Shown here: piece after piece, positions 41,418 through 51,927 of the stretch
Layout: every line of letters starts with the position of its first letter
How positions within the stretch are numbered: position 1 is the stretch's first letter
Origin: Paraburkholderia saeva
GTDB taxonomy: Bacteria > Pseudomonadota > Gammaproteobacteria > Burkholderiales > Burkholderiaceae
Length of the DNA: 64,000 nucleotides
Direction: 5' to 3'
Assembly (NCBI RefSeq): GCF_907164555.1
Contig: NZ_CAJQZC010000001.1
Location: 1 to 64,000, forward strand
Program-made: the position numbers and the translations under genes
The notes under the pieces: generated by a model
Databases searched by the model: none
What the model was told of the DNA's origin: nothing
What the model saw: only the letters and a program-made list of their open reading frames with translations

Positions 41418-42410
41418 TCAAGACTGTCTTGCCGTCGAGTAAGAACATAATTCTAGCAGGCTTTCTTTGTAAATGGAATCCGGAAACGAAGAAATTGCTG
41501 CGGCGGCCGCCTGTGCCTCCTGCTTGGCGCACTCAAGCGTGTGATCCAGAGCTCCTGAGCGCGTGATCGCCTCGAAAATGGTTTCGAAGCGGTCGGTGCC
41601 CCCCTGTTCGATGGCCTCGCGTGCGAGCGCCGACTGTTCGGGCGTACCGCACTCGATCAGATAGATGAGCGGCAGCGTTGGTTTGCCTTCGCGCAGATCG
41701 TCGCCGGCGTTCTTGCCCATCGATTCAGCGGTGCCCGTGTAGTCGAGCCAGTCGTCCATGATCTGGAAGGCTGTGCCGATACGCCGGCCGAATTCCGCCG
41801 ATGCCGCTTCGATCGTCGCATCCGCGCCAGCAAGCACTGCGCCGAGTTGTGCCGCGGCCTCGAACAGTTTCGCTGTCTTGTAGCGGATCACCTGCATGTA
41901 GCGGGCTTCGTCCACGTCGGCGTCGTGCATGTTCAGAAGTTGCAGCACCTCGCCTTCCGAGATGATGTTCGTCGCCTCGGACAGGATTTCCATTACGCGC
42001 ATCTTGCCGACGCCAACCATCATCTGGAACGAGCGCGAATACAGGAAGTCGCCCACCAGCACGCTCGCCGCGTTGCCAAACAGGGCGTTCGCCGTCTGGC
42101 GGCCGCGGCGCAGATCCGATTCGTCGACCACGTCGTCATGGAGCAGCGTGGCCGTATGGATGAATTCCACGACTGCCGCCAGTTCGTGCCGGTGCCCCGT
42201 CGTTTCGCCCAGCGCGCCGGCGACGAGCAGCAGCAGCGCTGGACGCAGCCGTTTCCCGCCGGCACTGATGATGTACTCGGAGATCTGGTTGATCAGCATC
42301 ACCTCCGACGCCAGACGGTGCCGGATAACGCGGTTCACCTGCTGCATGTCTTCGGCGATCGGAGCGAGGAGGCTGGCGGCGTTGGGGGAGGGGGTGGCAG
42401 TCGACGACAT
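41418..42410 (-). CDS. ispB: Octaprenyl diphosphate synthase
   Basis: A trans-polyprenyl diphosphate synthase of 330 residues that makes the C40 side chain of ubiquinone-8. The first aspartate-rich motif is [15 protein letters not shown] and the second is [12 protein letters not shown], with [12 protein letters not shown] for IPP binding. It is divergent from rplU, the usual context in proteobacteria. The chain length is inferred from the beta-proteobacterial background. It should work with Coq7 at the left of the window in the same pathway. Confidence 0.94.
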   Translation of the reverse strand: MSSTATPSPNAASLLAPIAEDMQQVNRVIRHRLASEVMLINQISEYIISAGGKRLRPALLLLVAGALGETTGHRHELAAVVEFIHTATLLHDDVVDESDLRRGRQTANALFGNAASVLVGDFLYSRSFQMMVGVGKMRVMEILSEATNIISEGEVLQLLNMHDADVDEARYMQVIRYKTAKLFEAAAQLGAVLAGADATIEAASAEFGRRIGTAFQIMDDWLDYTGTAESMGKNAGDDLREGKPTLPLIYLIECGTPEQSALAREAIEQGGTDRFETIFEAITRSGALDHTLECAKQEAQAAAAAISSFPDSIYKESLLELCSYSTARQS

Positions 42411-42541
42411 GATGGCGAAAAGGGGTAGTGCCGCGAATTATAAGGCGAATCGCGGCCATTCCGCGCCGCAGCCTGCGAGATCGCTGCAGGAATGGCCATC
42501 CGGCCAGTCCCGAGCGGCCTTCCCGGGGAAGTCAACTGCTT

Positions 42542-42570
42542 TTGACTGTGCCGCTAACTCTATGTATAAT
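42542..42570 (+). promoter_or_regulatory. Strong sigma-70 promoter of rplU-rpmA
   Basis: TTGACT at 42542-42547 and a perfect TATAAT at 42565-42570 are separated by 17 bases, 55 bases before the rplU start. It is the best consensus promoter I found in the window, as expected for ribosomal protein genes. Confidence 0.88.
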
Positions 42571-42624
42571 CACGGGTTTCCGCGCGTGGTGCGTGGGGAA
42601 AATGAATACAGAGTGAGGTTCTCA

Positions 42625-42936
42625 ATGTACGCGGTCATAAAAACCGGCGGCAAGCAGTATAAGGTTGCTGTCGGCGAAAAACTTAAAGTAGAACAGATAC
42701 CGGCAGACATTGACGCTGAAATCACGCTCGACCAGGTTCTCGCAGTGGGCGAAGGCGAATCGATTAAGTTCGGTACGCCGCTGGTCAGTGGGGCTTCCGT
42801 CAAGGCTACCGTCGTGTCCCAGGGTCGTCACGCAAAAGTGACCATCTTCAAGATGCGTCGCCGGAAGCACTACCAGAAGCATGGCGGCCACCGCCAGAAC
42901 TACACCGAACTGCGCATCGACGCTATCAACGCGTAA
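42625..42936 (+). CDS. rplU: 50S ribosomal protein bL21
   Basis: A ribosomal protein of 103 residues that binds 23S rRNA. The start [23 protein letters not shown], the middle FGTPLV and the basic [24 protein letters not shown] signature are all canonical. GTGAGG lies about eight bases before the ATG. The open frame reaches far upstream only as the antisense of ispB. It is followed by rpmA after 24 bp. Confidence 0.98.
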   Translation: MYAVIKTGGKQYKVAVGEKLKVEQIPADIDAEITLDQVLAVGEGESIKFGTPLVSGASVKATVVSQGRHAKVTIFKMRRRKHYQKHGGHRQNYTELRIDAINA

Positions 42937-42960
42937 GCGCACCGGTCAAGGAGCTAACAA

Positions 42961-43224
42961 ATGGCACACAAAAAGGCAGGCGGATCGTCCCGGAACGGCC
43001 GCGACTCCGAGTCGAAACGACTTGGCGTGAAAGTGTACGGCGGTCAGGCCATCAACGCTGGCGGCATCATCGTGCGTCAACGCGGCACGCGTATGCACCC
43101 GGGTGAAAACGTCGGTATCGGCAAGGATCACACCTTGTTCGCGCTGACGGACGGCCACGTCAAGTTCACGACGAAAGGCGCCGACAGGAAGCATCTGGTC
43201 AACGTAGTCCCGGCAGCAGCCTGA
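42961..43224 (+). CDS. rpmA: 50S ribosomal protein bL27
   Basis: An 87-residue protein near the peptidyl transferase centre. The N terminus [20 protein letters not shown] is the standard direct start, with no cleaved leader as in Firmicutes. [23 protein letters not shown] follows. AAGGAG lies seven bases before the ATG. A strong terminator lies 37 bp after the stop, separating it from obgE. Confidence 0.98.
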   Translation: MAHKKAGGSSRNGRDSESKRLGVKVYGGQAINAGGIIVRQRGTRMHPGENVGIGKDHTLFALTDGHVKFTTKGADRKHLVNVVPAAA

Positions 43225-43260
43225 GTTTATTCAGGCACGGGCTTCAGGACCGGAACAAAG

Positions 43261-43288
43261 GCCCCGCGAAGTTAGCGGGGCTTTTTTT
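43261..43288 (+). terminator. rplU-rpmA terminator
   Basis: GCCCCGC pairs with GCGGGGC around a 7-base loop and is followed by seven Ts. It is a textbook intrinsic terminator between rpmA and obgE. Confidence 0.92.
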
Positions 43289-43324
43289 ATTGCCGCGTGC
43301 GCGGGTATTTGGCCATCCGGATGA

Positions 43325-44497
<1,173 letters not shown>

Positions 44498-44581
44498 CCA
44501 CCCGTCGTTTGAAGGTCTGCACGCTCCGTGAAAGCGGGCGTGCGGGCAGGCCTCACGCATTCTCTTGGGAGACCGCGCACA

Positions 44582-45700
44582 ATGCGTTCCGTCATCGCCG
44601 ATTCCAGGCGTCTGGTTGTGAAAGTCGGTTCGAGCCTCGTCACAAACGACGGGCGTGGGCTCGATCATGCGGCGATCGGTCGCTGGGCGGCCCAGATCGC
44701 GGCGTTGCGTGAACAGGGCAAGGAAGTCGTCCTTGTCAGCTCGGGCGCGATCGCTGAGGGTATGCAGCGGCTCGGCTGGACGAAGCGTCCGCGCGAGATC
44801 GACGAATTGCAGGCGGCAGCGGCTGTTGGTCAAATGGGGCTCGCGCAGGTGTATGAAAGCCGCTTTGCCGAACATGCGATCCGTACCGCGCAGATTCTGC
44901 TCACGCATGCCGATCTGGCCGATCGTGAACGCTATCTGAACGCACGCTCGACGCTGCTCACACTCCTGCGCCTTGGCGTCGTGCCGATCATCAATGAGAA
45001 CGACACGGTCATCACCGACGAAATCAAGTTCGGCGACAACGACACGCTCGGCGCGCTGGTCGCGAATCTCATAGAAGGCGATGCGCTGGTGATTCTGACT
45101 GACCAACAGGGCCTTTACACCGCGGATCCGCGTAAGGATCCGGCGGCAAAGCTCGTCGAGCAGGCGGATGCCGGCGCGCCAGAACTCGAGGCGATGGCGG
45201 GCGGCGCGGGGTCGAGTATCGGCCGTGGCGGCATGCTGACCAAGATTCTCGCCGCGAAACGCGCGGCACACAGCGGTGCGAACACGGTCATCGCGAGCGG
45301 ACGCGAACCGGACGTTCTGGTGCGGCTCGCTTCAGGCGAGGCAATCGGCACGCAACTGATCGCGCGTACCGCGCGAATCGCCGCGCGCAAGCAATGGATG
45401 GCGGACCACTTGCAGGTGCGCGGTCACGTCGTCATCGATGATGGCGCCGTCGAGAAGCTGACCGCAGGTGGCAAAAGCCTTTTGCCCATCGGTGTTGTTG
45501 GCGTGCAGGGTGTATTTGCGCGCGGCGAGGTCATCGCGTGTCTGAATGCTGCGGGTCGCGAGGTCGCGCGCGGCCTGACCAACTACAGCAGCGCAGAAGC
45601 AAAGCTGATTCAGCGGCGCCCCAGCAGCGATATCGAGTCGGTACTCGGGTACATGCTTGAACCAGAGTTGATCCACCGGGACAACCTCGTGCTGGTTTAA
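44582..45700 (+). CDS. proB: Glutamate 5-kinase
   Basis: The first enzyme of proline synthesis, phosphorylating glutamate; 372 residues. The amino-acid kinase domain holds [57 protein letters not shown] and [11 protein letters not shown]-terminal PUA domain follows from about residue 280 ([13 protein letters not shown] to the end). The ATG at 44582 matches the family start; GGGAGA lies about 11 bases upstream. The obgE-proB pairing is common in beta-proteobacteria. Confidence 0.97.
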   Translation: MRSVIADSRRLVVKVGSSLVTNDGRGLDHAAIGRWAAQIAALREQGKEVVLVSSGAIAEGMQRLGWTKRPREIDELQAAAAVGQMGLAQVYESRFAEHAIRTAQILLTHADLADRERYLNARSTLLTLLRLGVVPIINENDTVITDEIKFGDNDTLGALVANLIEGDALVILTDQQGLYTADPRKDPAAKLVEQADAGAPELEAMAGGAGSSIGRGGMLTKILAAKRAAHSGANTVIASGREPDVLVRLASGEAIGTQLIARTARIAARKQWMADHLQVRGHVVIDDGAVEKLTAGGKSLLPIGVVGVQGVFARGEVIACLNAAGREVARGLTNYSSAEAKLIQRRPSSDIESVLGYMLEPELIHRDNLVLV

Positions 45701-45730
45701 CGGCCTGTCCGCAGGGTGACCTCAGGCAGT

Positions 45731-45767
45731 ACGAAAAAAAGCCGCTCCTGGGAGCGGCTTTTTTCGT
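45731..45767. terminator. Bidirectional terminator between proB and the CNP1 gene
   Basis: GCCGCTCC and GGAGCGGC form an 8-bp stem around TG, flanked by seven As on the left and six Ts on the right. The symmetry lets it stop transcription from both convergent genes. Confidence 0.9.
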
Positions 45768-45827
45768 AACGTCCTGCCTCGGGTCGTTGCGCCGGCACGA
45801 AAACCCGGCAGCGGCGCCCAACGATAT

Positions 45828-46379
45828 CTAGCGGATCAACACGCTCTGCGTCCGGTGAAACTTGACGTTTTCGACGATCCGTTGCGCGTTGGCGACCGGA
45901 ATCTTGTTCGCGCAGAAATAATCCTGGTAAAGCGCCGCGTGATAGGCATTCAGTTCGCCGTTTTCGATGCGGGAGAATGCGTTTTCGACGGTGCGGTCCC
46001 AGTCACTGTGATCAGCGTCGAGGCCCGCATACAGACGCCATTCGTACGTGTCGCAGCGGATACCTTCGTAGTTCACGTTACGCGCGCCGCTCGGGCTTGT
46101 AATCACGACGGTGTATCGCACGACGCCGTCGGTACCTACGGTCACCGACTTCGAATCCAGCGAAAAATGCAGCGGCGTATTCTGTGACACGTCGAACGGC
46201 AGCAGGTTGGCTTGCTGTGGCAGCGGCGGCAATGCGTCGACCTTGTTTTCAACCCAGTTGGAAGGCTTGTCGAGCAGATACTGGAACGCGCTGTCGTCCT
46301 TGTTGGAAGGCGTGCTGGAGCAGCCAGCCAGCAAGGCACCCGTGGCGAGACACGCCACGGCGAAAATTGAAGCTTTCAA
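45828..46379 (-). CDS. CNP1-family lipoprotein
   Basis: A predicted lipoprotein with the CNP1-like domain (a family named after a cryptic neisserial protein). Using TTG at 46379 gives KASIFAVACLATGALLAGC after the initiator, a clean lipoprotein signal with the lipobox Cys at residue 20, and GAGGAAAT is correctly placed. The ATG at 46409 would add ten charged residues before the signal. The mature domain contains WVENKVDALPPLPQQANLLPF and YEGIRCDTYEWRLYAGLD. Function is unknown. It follows rppH on the same strand, 76 bp away. Confidence 0.82.
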   Translation of the reverse strand: MKASIFAVACLATGALLAGCSSTPSNKDDSAFQYLLDKPSNWVENKVDALPPLPQQANLLPFDVSQNTPLHFSLDSKSVTVGTDGVVRYTVVITSPSGARNVNYEGIRCDTYEWRLYAGLDADHSDWDRTVENAFSRIENGELNAYHAALYQDYFCANKIPVANAQRIVENVKFHRTQSVLIR

Positions 46380-46383
46380 TATG

Positions 46384-46391
46384 ATTTCCTC
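46384..46391 (-). promoter_or_regulatory. Ribosome-binding site deciding a TTG start
   Basis: GAGGAAAT on the minus strand, with the GAGG core eight bases before the TTG at 46379. It supports this rare start for the CNP1-family lipoprotein over the upstream ATG. Confidence 0.6.
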
Positions 46392-46455
46392 GAAACGCCG
46401 GCGCAGCATGTCCCATGCCGCACCGGCAGATGCAGCATGAACAGCCGCACAGGGT

Positions 46456-47130
46456 TCAATCGCGCACGAGCGTCGACGAACGGATTTCGGAGGTTTCGAC
46501 ATCCCCGCAATCCGTTTCGATCGTCGTGCGAATCGACGTCTCGACCGTCATCAGCGACCCTGACGATTCGAGTGACGCGCTTTCCGCCGCCATCGTGCTG
46601 ACCACCCGGGGATAACGCGGCCCATGATGCCCGGCCGGTTTCTCCCCGCGCGGCGCCGTACGACGCAGAAAACGCGACAGCTCCGTCAACGCCAACTGAT
46701 ACACATCCCGCTTGAACTCGATCACACAGTCAAGAGGCACCCAGTACTCGTTCCAGCGCCAGGCATCGAACTCCGGATGGTCGCAGGCGCGCAGGCAAAT
46801 ATCGCAATCGCGCCCCACCATTCGAAGCAGAAACCAGATCTGTTTCTGGCCGCGGTAATGACCACGGACTTCACGCTTGATGAACTTGTCCGGCACCTCG
46901 TAACGCAACCAGTCGCGCGTGCGACCGATGATCTTGACGTGTTCCGGAAGCAGGCCGGTTTCTTCGTGTAACTCCCGATACATCGCTTGCACGGGGGTTT
47001 CACCATACTTGATGCCCCCTTGCGGAAACTGCCAGGAATGTTCACGGAGCCGTTTGCCCCAAAACACCTCGTTGTGCGCGTTCAAGAGGATGATGCCGAC
47101 GTTCGGGCGAAAGCCTTCACGATCCAGCAT
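46456..47130 (-). CDS. rppH: RNA pyrophosphohydrolase RppH
   Basis: A Nudix enzyme that removes pyrophosphate from the 5' end of mRNA and starts RNase E decay. [34 protein letters not shown] and the REL-x-EETGL glutamates are diagnostic. The ATG at 47130 gives 224 residues, about 48 more than E. coli. The extra C-terminal part is rich in Ser, Thr and Glu ([15 protein letters not shown]) and has no recognised domain. It is divergent from proS, as in other beta-proteobacteria. Confidence 0.95.
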   Translation of the reverse strand: MLDREGFRPNVGIILLNAHNEVFWGKRLREHSWQFPQGGIKYGETPVQAMYRELHEETGLLPEHVKIIGRTRDWLRYEVPDKFIKREVRGHYRGQKQIWFLLRMVGRDCDICLRACDHPEFDAWRWNEYWVPLDCVIEFKRDVYQLALTELSRFLRRTAPRGEKPAGHHGPRYPRVVSTMAAESASLESSGSLMTVETSIRTTIETDCGDVETSEIRSSTLVRD

Positions 47131-47162
47131 ACAACCACCTTCGAATCCTTTAAAATTGCTTT

Positions 47163-47168
47163 GATTAT
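47163..47168 (-). promoter_or_regulatory. Candidate -10 of rppH
   Basis: On the minus strand GTTTATAATC provides a perfect TATAAT about 33 bases before the rppH start codon. No good -35 was found. Confidence 0.45.
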
Positions 47169-47402
47169 AAACAGATAACGGACCTGACGCACCGGATCGC
47201 ACCAGAATGGAACGATTCGCCGCAAAAGGGCGTCGTCGAGGTAGTCTTCCGGATCAGGCCCTGTGGGTCAGTCGGGCCATGATTGGCCGGACCGCTGCGC
47301 AAGCCGCCGCCGCGCCGGCTGAACGTCGCAAAGGGTCCGCGAATCCCCGTTTTATCTTTTTGGACGGCTCAGATTGTGCCGCCGTTTTTGGAAAAATTCT
47401 GA

Positions 47403-49139
47403 ATGAAAGCCTCCCGTTTCTTTATCGGCACCCTGAAGGAAGCTCCTTCTGACGCAGAAATCGTCAGCCACAAGCTGATGGTGCGCGCCGGCATGATCCG
47501 TCGCGTTGCTGGCGGCATTTACAACTATCTGCCGATCGGCCTGCGTTCGATCCGCAAGGTGGAATCGATCGTGCGCGAGGAAATGAACCGCGCGGGCGCG
47601 ATCGAGCTCCTGATGCCGGCCGTGCAGCCGGCCGAGCTGTGGCAGGAATCGGGGCGCTGGGTAAAGTACGGTCCGGAACTGCTGCGTTTCAAGGATCGCA
47701 AGCAGAACGATTTCGTGATGGGTCCGACGCACGAGGAAGTCGTCACCGACATCGCGCGCAACCAGATCAAGAGCTATCGTCAGTTGCCGGTCAACTTCTA
47801 TCAGGTGCAGACGAAGTTCCGCGACGAAATCCGTCCGCGCTTCGGTGTGATGCGTGGCCGCGAATTCATCATGAAGGACGCGTACTCGTTCGATAAGGAC
47901 ATGGACGGCCTGCGCGAGTCGTATCGCAAGATGTACGACGCATACGTGCGCATCTTTACGCGCCTCGGTCTCGAATTCCGCGCGGTCGCGGCGGATAACG
48001 GCTCGATCGGCGGCAGCGGTTCGCACGAATTCCACGTGATCGCCGATACCGGTGAAGACGCAATCGCCTATTGCCCGACGTCGGATTTTGCCGCGAACGT
48101 CGAAGCGGCCGATGCGCTGCCGCTGATCGCGCAGCGCGCCGCGCCCACCGAAGCAATGACGAAGACGTCGACGCCCGGCAAGGCGAAGTGCGAGTCGGTC
48201 GCCGAGTTCCTCAGCATTCCGCTGCAACGCACGATCAAGTCGATCATCGTCGCGACCGAAAACGAAGGCGCCGAGCCGACCATCTGGTTGCTGATGCTGC
48301 GGGGCGACCACGAAATGAACGAGATCAAGGTCAACAAGATCCCGGGTCTCGGCGACTTCCGTTTTGCGACGGAAGCGGAAATCGTCGAATGGTTCGGTAC
48401 GCCACCGGGCTACCTCGGTCCGATCGGCACGAAGAAGCCGGTCAAGGTGATCGCCGATTCGACGGTCGCGAACATGAGCGACTTCGTCGTCGGTTCGAAT
48501 GAAGTCGATTTCCACACGACGGGCGTCAACTGGGGCCGTGATCTGCCGGAGCCGGTCGTCGCCGATATCCGCAACGTGCAGAAGGGCGATCCTTCGCCGG
48601 ACGGCAAGGGCGTGCTCGACATCTGCCGTGGCATTGAAGTCGGCCACGTGTTCCAGCTGGGCAAGAAGTATTCGGAAGCGATGAACGCGACGTTCCTCGA
48701 CGAAAACGGCAAGCCGCAGAACATGGAAATGGGCTGCTACGGCATCGGCATCACGCGTATTCTCGGCGCCGCCATCGAACAGAATTTCGACGACAAGGGC
48801 ATCATCTGGCCGGAATCGATTGCACCGTTCGAAGTCGTGCTGTGCCCGATGGGTTACGACCGCAGCGACGCCGTGCGTGAGCACGCCGACCGCCTGTATG
48901 CGGAACTGGTCGAAGCGGGCGTCGATGTGATTCTCGACGATCGCGGCGAGCGCCCGGGCGTGATGTTCGCCGACTGGGAACTGATTGGCGTGCCGCACCG
49001 GCTCGTGATTGGCGATCGCGGCCTGAAGGAAGGCAAGGTCGAATATCAGGGCCGTCGCGATACGGAAGCGACACTGCTGCCGGCCGAAAGCGCTGCAGCC
49101 TCGGTGACGGAGAAGATTCGCGCAGCGCTGGCCGGCTAG
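47403..49139 (+). CDS. proS: Prolyl-tRNA synthetase (bacterial type, with editing domain)
   Basis: A class II aminoacyl-tRNA synthetase of 578 residues that charges tRNA-Pro. Motif 1 region MLPA-like [12 protein letters not shown], motif 2 [18 protein letters not shown] and motif 3 [15 protein letters not shown] are visible. Between motifs 2 and 3 lies the roughly 180-residue INS editing domain that removes mischarged alanine. The start [19 protein letters not shown] is standard. The tRNA-Pro(CGG) in this window is one of its substrates. MarC-type gene follows after 12 bp. Confidence 0.97.
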   Translation: MKASRFFIGTLKEAPSDAEIVSHKLMVRAGMIRRVAGGIYNYLPIGLRSIRKVESIVREEMNRAGAIELLMPAVQPAELWQESGRWVKYGPELLRFKDRKQNDFVMGPTHEEVVTDIARNQIKSYRQLPVNFYQVQTKFRDEIRPRFGVMRGREFIMKDAYSFDKDMDGLRESYRKMYDAYVRIFTRLGLEFRAVAADNGSIGGSGSHEFHVIADTGEDAIAYCPTSDFAANVEAADALPLIAQRAAPTEAMTKTSTPGKAKCESVAEFLSIPLQRTIKSIIVATENEGAEPTIWLLMLRGDHEMNEIKVNKIPGLGDFRFATEAEIVEWFGTPPGYLGPIGTKKPVKVIADSTVANMSDFVVGSNEVDFHTTGVNWGRDLPEPVVADIRNVQKGDPSPDGKGVLDICRGIEVGHVFQLGKKYSEAMNATFLDENGKPQNMEMGCYGIGITRILGAAIEQNFDDKGIIWPESIAPFEVVLCPMGYDRSDAVREHADRLYAELVEAGVDVILDDRGERPGVMFADWELIGVPHRLVIGDRGLKEGKVEYQGRRDTEATLLPAESAAASVTEKIRAALAG

Positions 49140-49151
49140 CCGGAGCGGACG

Positions 49152-49751
49152 GTGGAGTACAACTTCCTGTCCGCCACGGTTCTGCTGATCCTGATCACAG
49201 ACCCGCTCGGCAACATTCCGCTTTTCATCGGTTGCCTGCGGGGCGTCGCGCCGCATCGGCGGATCAGGGTCATCCTGCGCGAAGTCGCGATCGCGTTCGT
49301 GATCCTGCTGGTGTTCATGGTCGTCGGCGACCGATTTCTGCGCATGATGAGTCTCACCGATCTGTCATTGCGGATCGGCGGCGGCATCGTGCTGTTCCTG
49401 ATTGCGCTGCGGATGATTTTTCCGCATCCGGACGGCCCGTTCGGCGGCGACGCGCGCGGCGGCGAACCATTGATCGTGCCGCTCGCGATTCCCGCGCTGG
49501 CCGGTCCGTCCGCGCTCGCGACCGTGATGCTGCTGACGTCGCAGGCGCCCGGCAAAACGGTCGAATGGATCGGCGCGCTCACGGTCACGATGATCGTCTG
49601 CGCGATCGTGCTGGTGCTGGCCGAGCGCATACAGGCGTGGCTCGGCGAGCGCACCGTGATGGCATTCGAACGGCTGATGGGTCTCGTGCTGGTCGCGATT
49701 TCGGTGGAGATGATCCTCGGTGGCATCCGCGCGTTCGTGCATCAGCTTTGA
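49152..49751 (+). CDS. MarC-family integral membrane protein
   Basis: A 199-residue inner-membrane protein of the MarC/YhgN family with six predicted membrane segments (ATVLLILITDPLGNIPLFI, IAFVILLVFMVVGDRFL, IGGGIVLFLIALRMIF, IPALAGPSALATVMLL and two more). The DPLGNIPLF and IPALAGPSA motifs mark the family. The start is GTG at 49152, with GGAGCGGACG just before it. Despite the name, no resistance role is established for these proteins and the function is unknown. It is likely co-transcribed with proS. Confidence 0.88.
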   Translation: MEYNFLSATVLLILITDPLGNIPLFIGCLRGVAPHRRIRVILREVAIAFVILLVFMVVGDRFLRMMSLTDLSLRIGGGIVLFLIALRMIFPHPDGPFGGDARGGEPLIVPLAIPALAGPSALATVMLLTSQAPGKTVEWIGALTVTMIVCAIVLVLAERIQAWLGERTVMAFERLMGLVLVAISVEMILGGIRAFVHQL

Positions 49752-49783
49752 CGTGGGAACGTGCTAGCAGGCAGGCACGACAG

Positions 49784-49823
49784 GCAACAAAAAAGCGACC
49801 CGAGGGTCGCTTTTTTGTTGCCA
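49784..49823. terminator. Bidirectional terminator, perfect 19-bp stem
   Basis: Arms at 49784-49802 and 49805-49823 are perfect reverse complements around GA, with six As on one side and six Ts on the other. It ends both the proS-marC unit and the convergent phosphoribosyltransferase unit. Confidence 0.93.
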
Positions 49824-49849
49824 ATGTCAATGCAAATGCAAACAGAACG

Positions 49850-50401
49850 TCACGCGCCTTCGGTCAACGCCCGGATTGTGGGCAGATTGCGCCAGTAACC
49901 CTTCGCGTCCATTCCGCAGCCGAACACATAGCGGTCCGGCACTTCGAAGCCGCAGAAGTCCGGGTGCAGCGGCTTCGCCTTCGGAATGATCTTCTCGCAC
50001 AGCACCGCGCTCATGAAGCGCTTTGCGCCCATCGCGAGAATGCGGTCGCGGATCGCGGCCATCGTCTCACCTTCGTCGAGGATGTCGTCGAGCACGAGCA
50101 CGACGCGGTCCTTGACCGACTCCGCCGGCGCCACGCGCCACTGCATTTCGCTGCCACCTTTGGTGGTGTTGCGGTAGCGCGTGAGGTGGATGTAGTCGAA
50201 CTCAAGCGGGAAGTCGAGGTGCGGCAGCAGCATGCCGGTGAATACCGCAGCGCCGCCCATCACCGAAAGGACAAGCGGGAATTCCTCGCCCATCTCGGCG
50301 CGGATGGCGTCCGCCATGCCGCCGATCGAGGCGTTGACGTCGGCGGCCGAAACGATTTCTTCGGAGTGGCTGAAAATGTGGAGCGCTTCTTCGCGGTTCA
50401 T
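49850..50401 (-). CDS. Hypoxanthine(-guanine) phosphoribosyltransferase
   Basis: A type I phosphoribosyltransferase of 183 residues for purine salvage. The PRPP-binding motif is VVLVLDDILDEGET, the ppi loop segment VLSVMGGAAVFTGMLLPHL and the base-recognition part PDRYVFGCGMDAKGYWRNLP are typical of the hypoxanthine-guanine enzymes of beta-proteobacteria. Exact base preference cannot be judged from sequence. The start MNREEALHIFS is reasonable. It lies downstream of ffh on the same strand with 79 bp between. Confidence 0.88.
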   Translation of the reverse strand: MNREEALHIFSHSEEIVSAADVNASIGGMADAIRAEMGEEFPLVLSVMGGAAVFTGMLLPHLDFPLEFDYIHLTRYRNTTKGGSEMQWRVAPAESVKDRVVLVLDDILDEGETMAAIRDRILAMGAKRFMSAVLCEKIIPKAKPLHPDFCGFEVPDRYVFGCGMDAKGYWRNLPTIRALTEGA

Positions 50402-50480
50402 GACGTCTGGCGAGCGGTGACTGTATACATAGTGTGAGAGAGAACGACGGCGGCTGCAATCAGTACAGCAACCGGTGTGA

Positions 50481-51848
50481 TCAGCGCATGCCGGGCATCA
50501 TGCCTTTCATGCCCCGCATCATTTTCTGCAGGTTGCCGCCCTTCAGCTTCTTCATCATCGTGCGCATCTGTTCATACTGGTTCAGCATGCGGTTGACTTC
50601 CTGCACCTGCACACCCGCGCCCGCTGCAATGCGGCGTTTGCGCGTCGCTTTGATCAGCTCGGGCTTCGCGCGCTCTTTCGGCGTCATCGAATTGATGATC
50701 CCTTCCATGCGACGCATCTGCTTTTCGGCCTGGCCCATGTCGGCGCCGGCGGCGGCCTGCTGGAACTGCGCCGGCAGCTTGTCCATCAGGGAGGACAGGC
50801 CGCCCATGCCCTTCATCTGCGTAAGTTGCGCGCGGAAATCGTTCAGATCGAAGTCGCCGCCTTTCTTGACCTTGTCGGCGAGCTTCTGCGCTGCCTGAAC
50901 GTCGACGCCGCGTTGGGCTTCCTCGACGAGCGCGAGAATGTCGCCCATGCCGAGAATCCGGTTCGCCATGCGATCCGGATAGAAGATTTCGAGGCCGTCG
51001 AGTTTTTCGGCGACGCCGACGAACTTGATCGGCTTGCCCGTCACATGACGCACCGACAGCGCCGCGCCGCCGCGCGAGTCGCCGTCGAGCTTCGTGAGCA
51101 CGACGCCGGTGAGCGGCAGCGCGTCGTTGAACGCCTTCGCGGTGTTCACGGCATCCTGACCGAGCATCGCATCGACGACGAAGAGCGTTTCAGCCGGCTT
51201 CAGCGTGGCGTGAAGCGCGGCGATTTCCTGCATCATCGCTTCGTCGATACCGAGACGGCCGGCCGTATCGACGATCAGCACGTCGTGATAGTGGCGCTTT
51301 GCCCAGTCGACGGCGCCGCGCGCGATGTCGACCGGCTTCTGGTCAGGTTCCGACGGATAGAAATCCGCGCCGACCTGTTCTGTCACCGTCTTCAGCTGCG
51401 CAATAGCGGCGGGGCGGTAGACGTCGCAGGAAACGGTAAGGACCTTCTTCTTGTACTTTTCACGCAGCAGTTTGGCGAGCTTGCCGACGGTCGTCGTTTT
51501 ACCGGCGCCCTGCAGGCCGGCCATCAGGATGACGGCGGGCGGCGTGACGGCGAGATTCAGTTCGACCGCCTTGCCTTCGTAGTCGCCGCCGATGATCGCG
51601 GTCAGCTCGCGCTGCACCACGCCCACGAGCGCCTGGCCCGGCGACAGGCTGCTGATCACCTCTTCGCCGAGCGCCTTTTCCTTCACCTTCGAGATGAAGT
51701 CGCGCACGACGGGCAGTGCCACGTCGGCCTCCAGCAGCGCGAGACGGACTTCGCGCAGCATTTCCTGGGTGTTCGCCTCGGTAAGGCGGGCTTCGCCGCG
51801 CAGCGTCTTGACGACGCGCGCCATCCGTTGGGTCAGATTGTCGAGCAT
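50481..51848 (-). CDS. ffh: Signal recognition particle protein Ffh
   Basis: The SRP54 GTPase that binds signal sequences and 4.5S RNA and targets membrane proteins; 455 residues. The N domain is helical; G1 is GLQGAGKTTTVGKLA near residue 103, with DTAGRL and TKLDGDSRGG. The methionine-rich M domain ends in MKKLKGGNLQKMMRGMKGM. The ATG at 51848 (MLDNLTQRMARVV) is the family start; the longer frame is shadow. It is divergent from the ypjD-like gene, as in E. coli. No 4.5S RNA gene was seen nearby. Confidence 0.97.
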   Translation of the reverse strand: MLDNLTQRMARVVKTLRGEARLTEANTQEMLREVRLALLEADVALPVVRDFISKVKEKALGEEVISSLSPGQALVGVVQRELTAIIGGDYEGKAVELNLAVTPPAVILMAGLQGAGKTTTVGKLAKLLREKYKKKVLTVSCDVYRPAAIAQLKTVTEQVGADFYPSEPDQKPVDIARGAVDWAKRHYHDVLIVDTAGRLGIDEAMMQEIAALHATLKPAETLFVVDAMLGQDAVNTAKAFNDALPLTGVVLTKLDGDSRGGAALSVRHVTGKPIKFVGVAEKLDGLEIFYPDRMANRILGMGDILALVEEAQRGVDVQAAQKLADKVKKGGDFDLNDFRAQLTQMKGMGGLSSLMDKLPAQFQQAAAGADMGQAEKQMRRMEGIINSMTPKERAKPELIKATRKRRIAAGAGVQVQEVNRMLNQYEQMRTMMKKLKGGNLQKMMRGMKGMMPGMR

Positions 51849-51927
51849 GGGGAGCGATGGGCAGTGCGGCCGGTGCATTGCGAAGCCAGAGACGTCGCGA
51901 GGCAAGGGCCTAGTGTAAACTTCGAAT

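Noticed and set aside
51849..51927. A 4.5S (SRP) RNA gene beside ffh
   Set aside because: The gap is only 79 bases and does not contain the conserved SRP hairpin.
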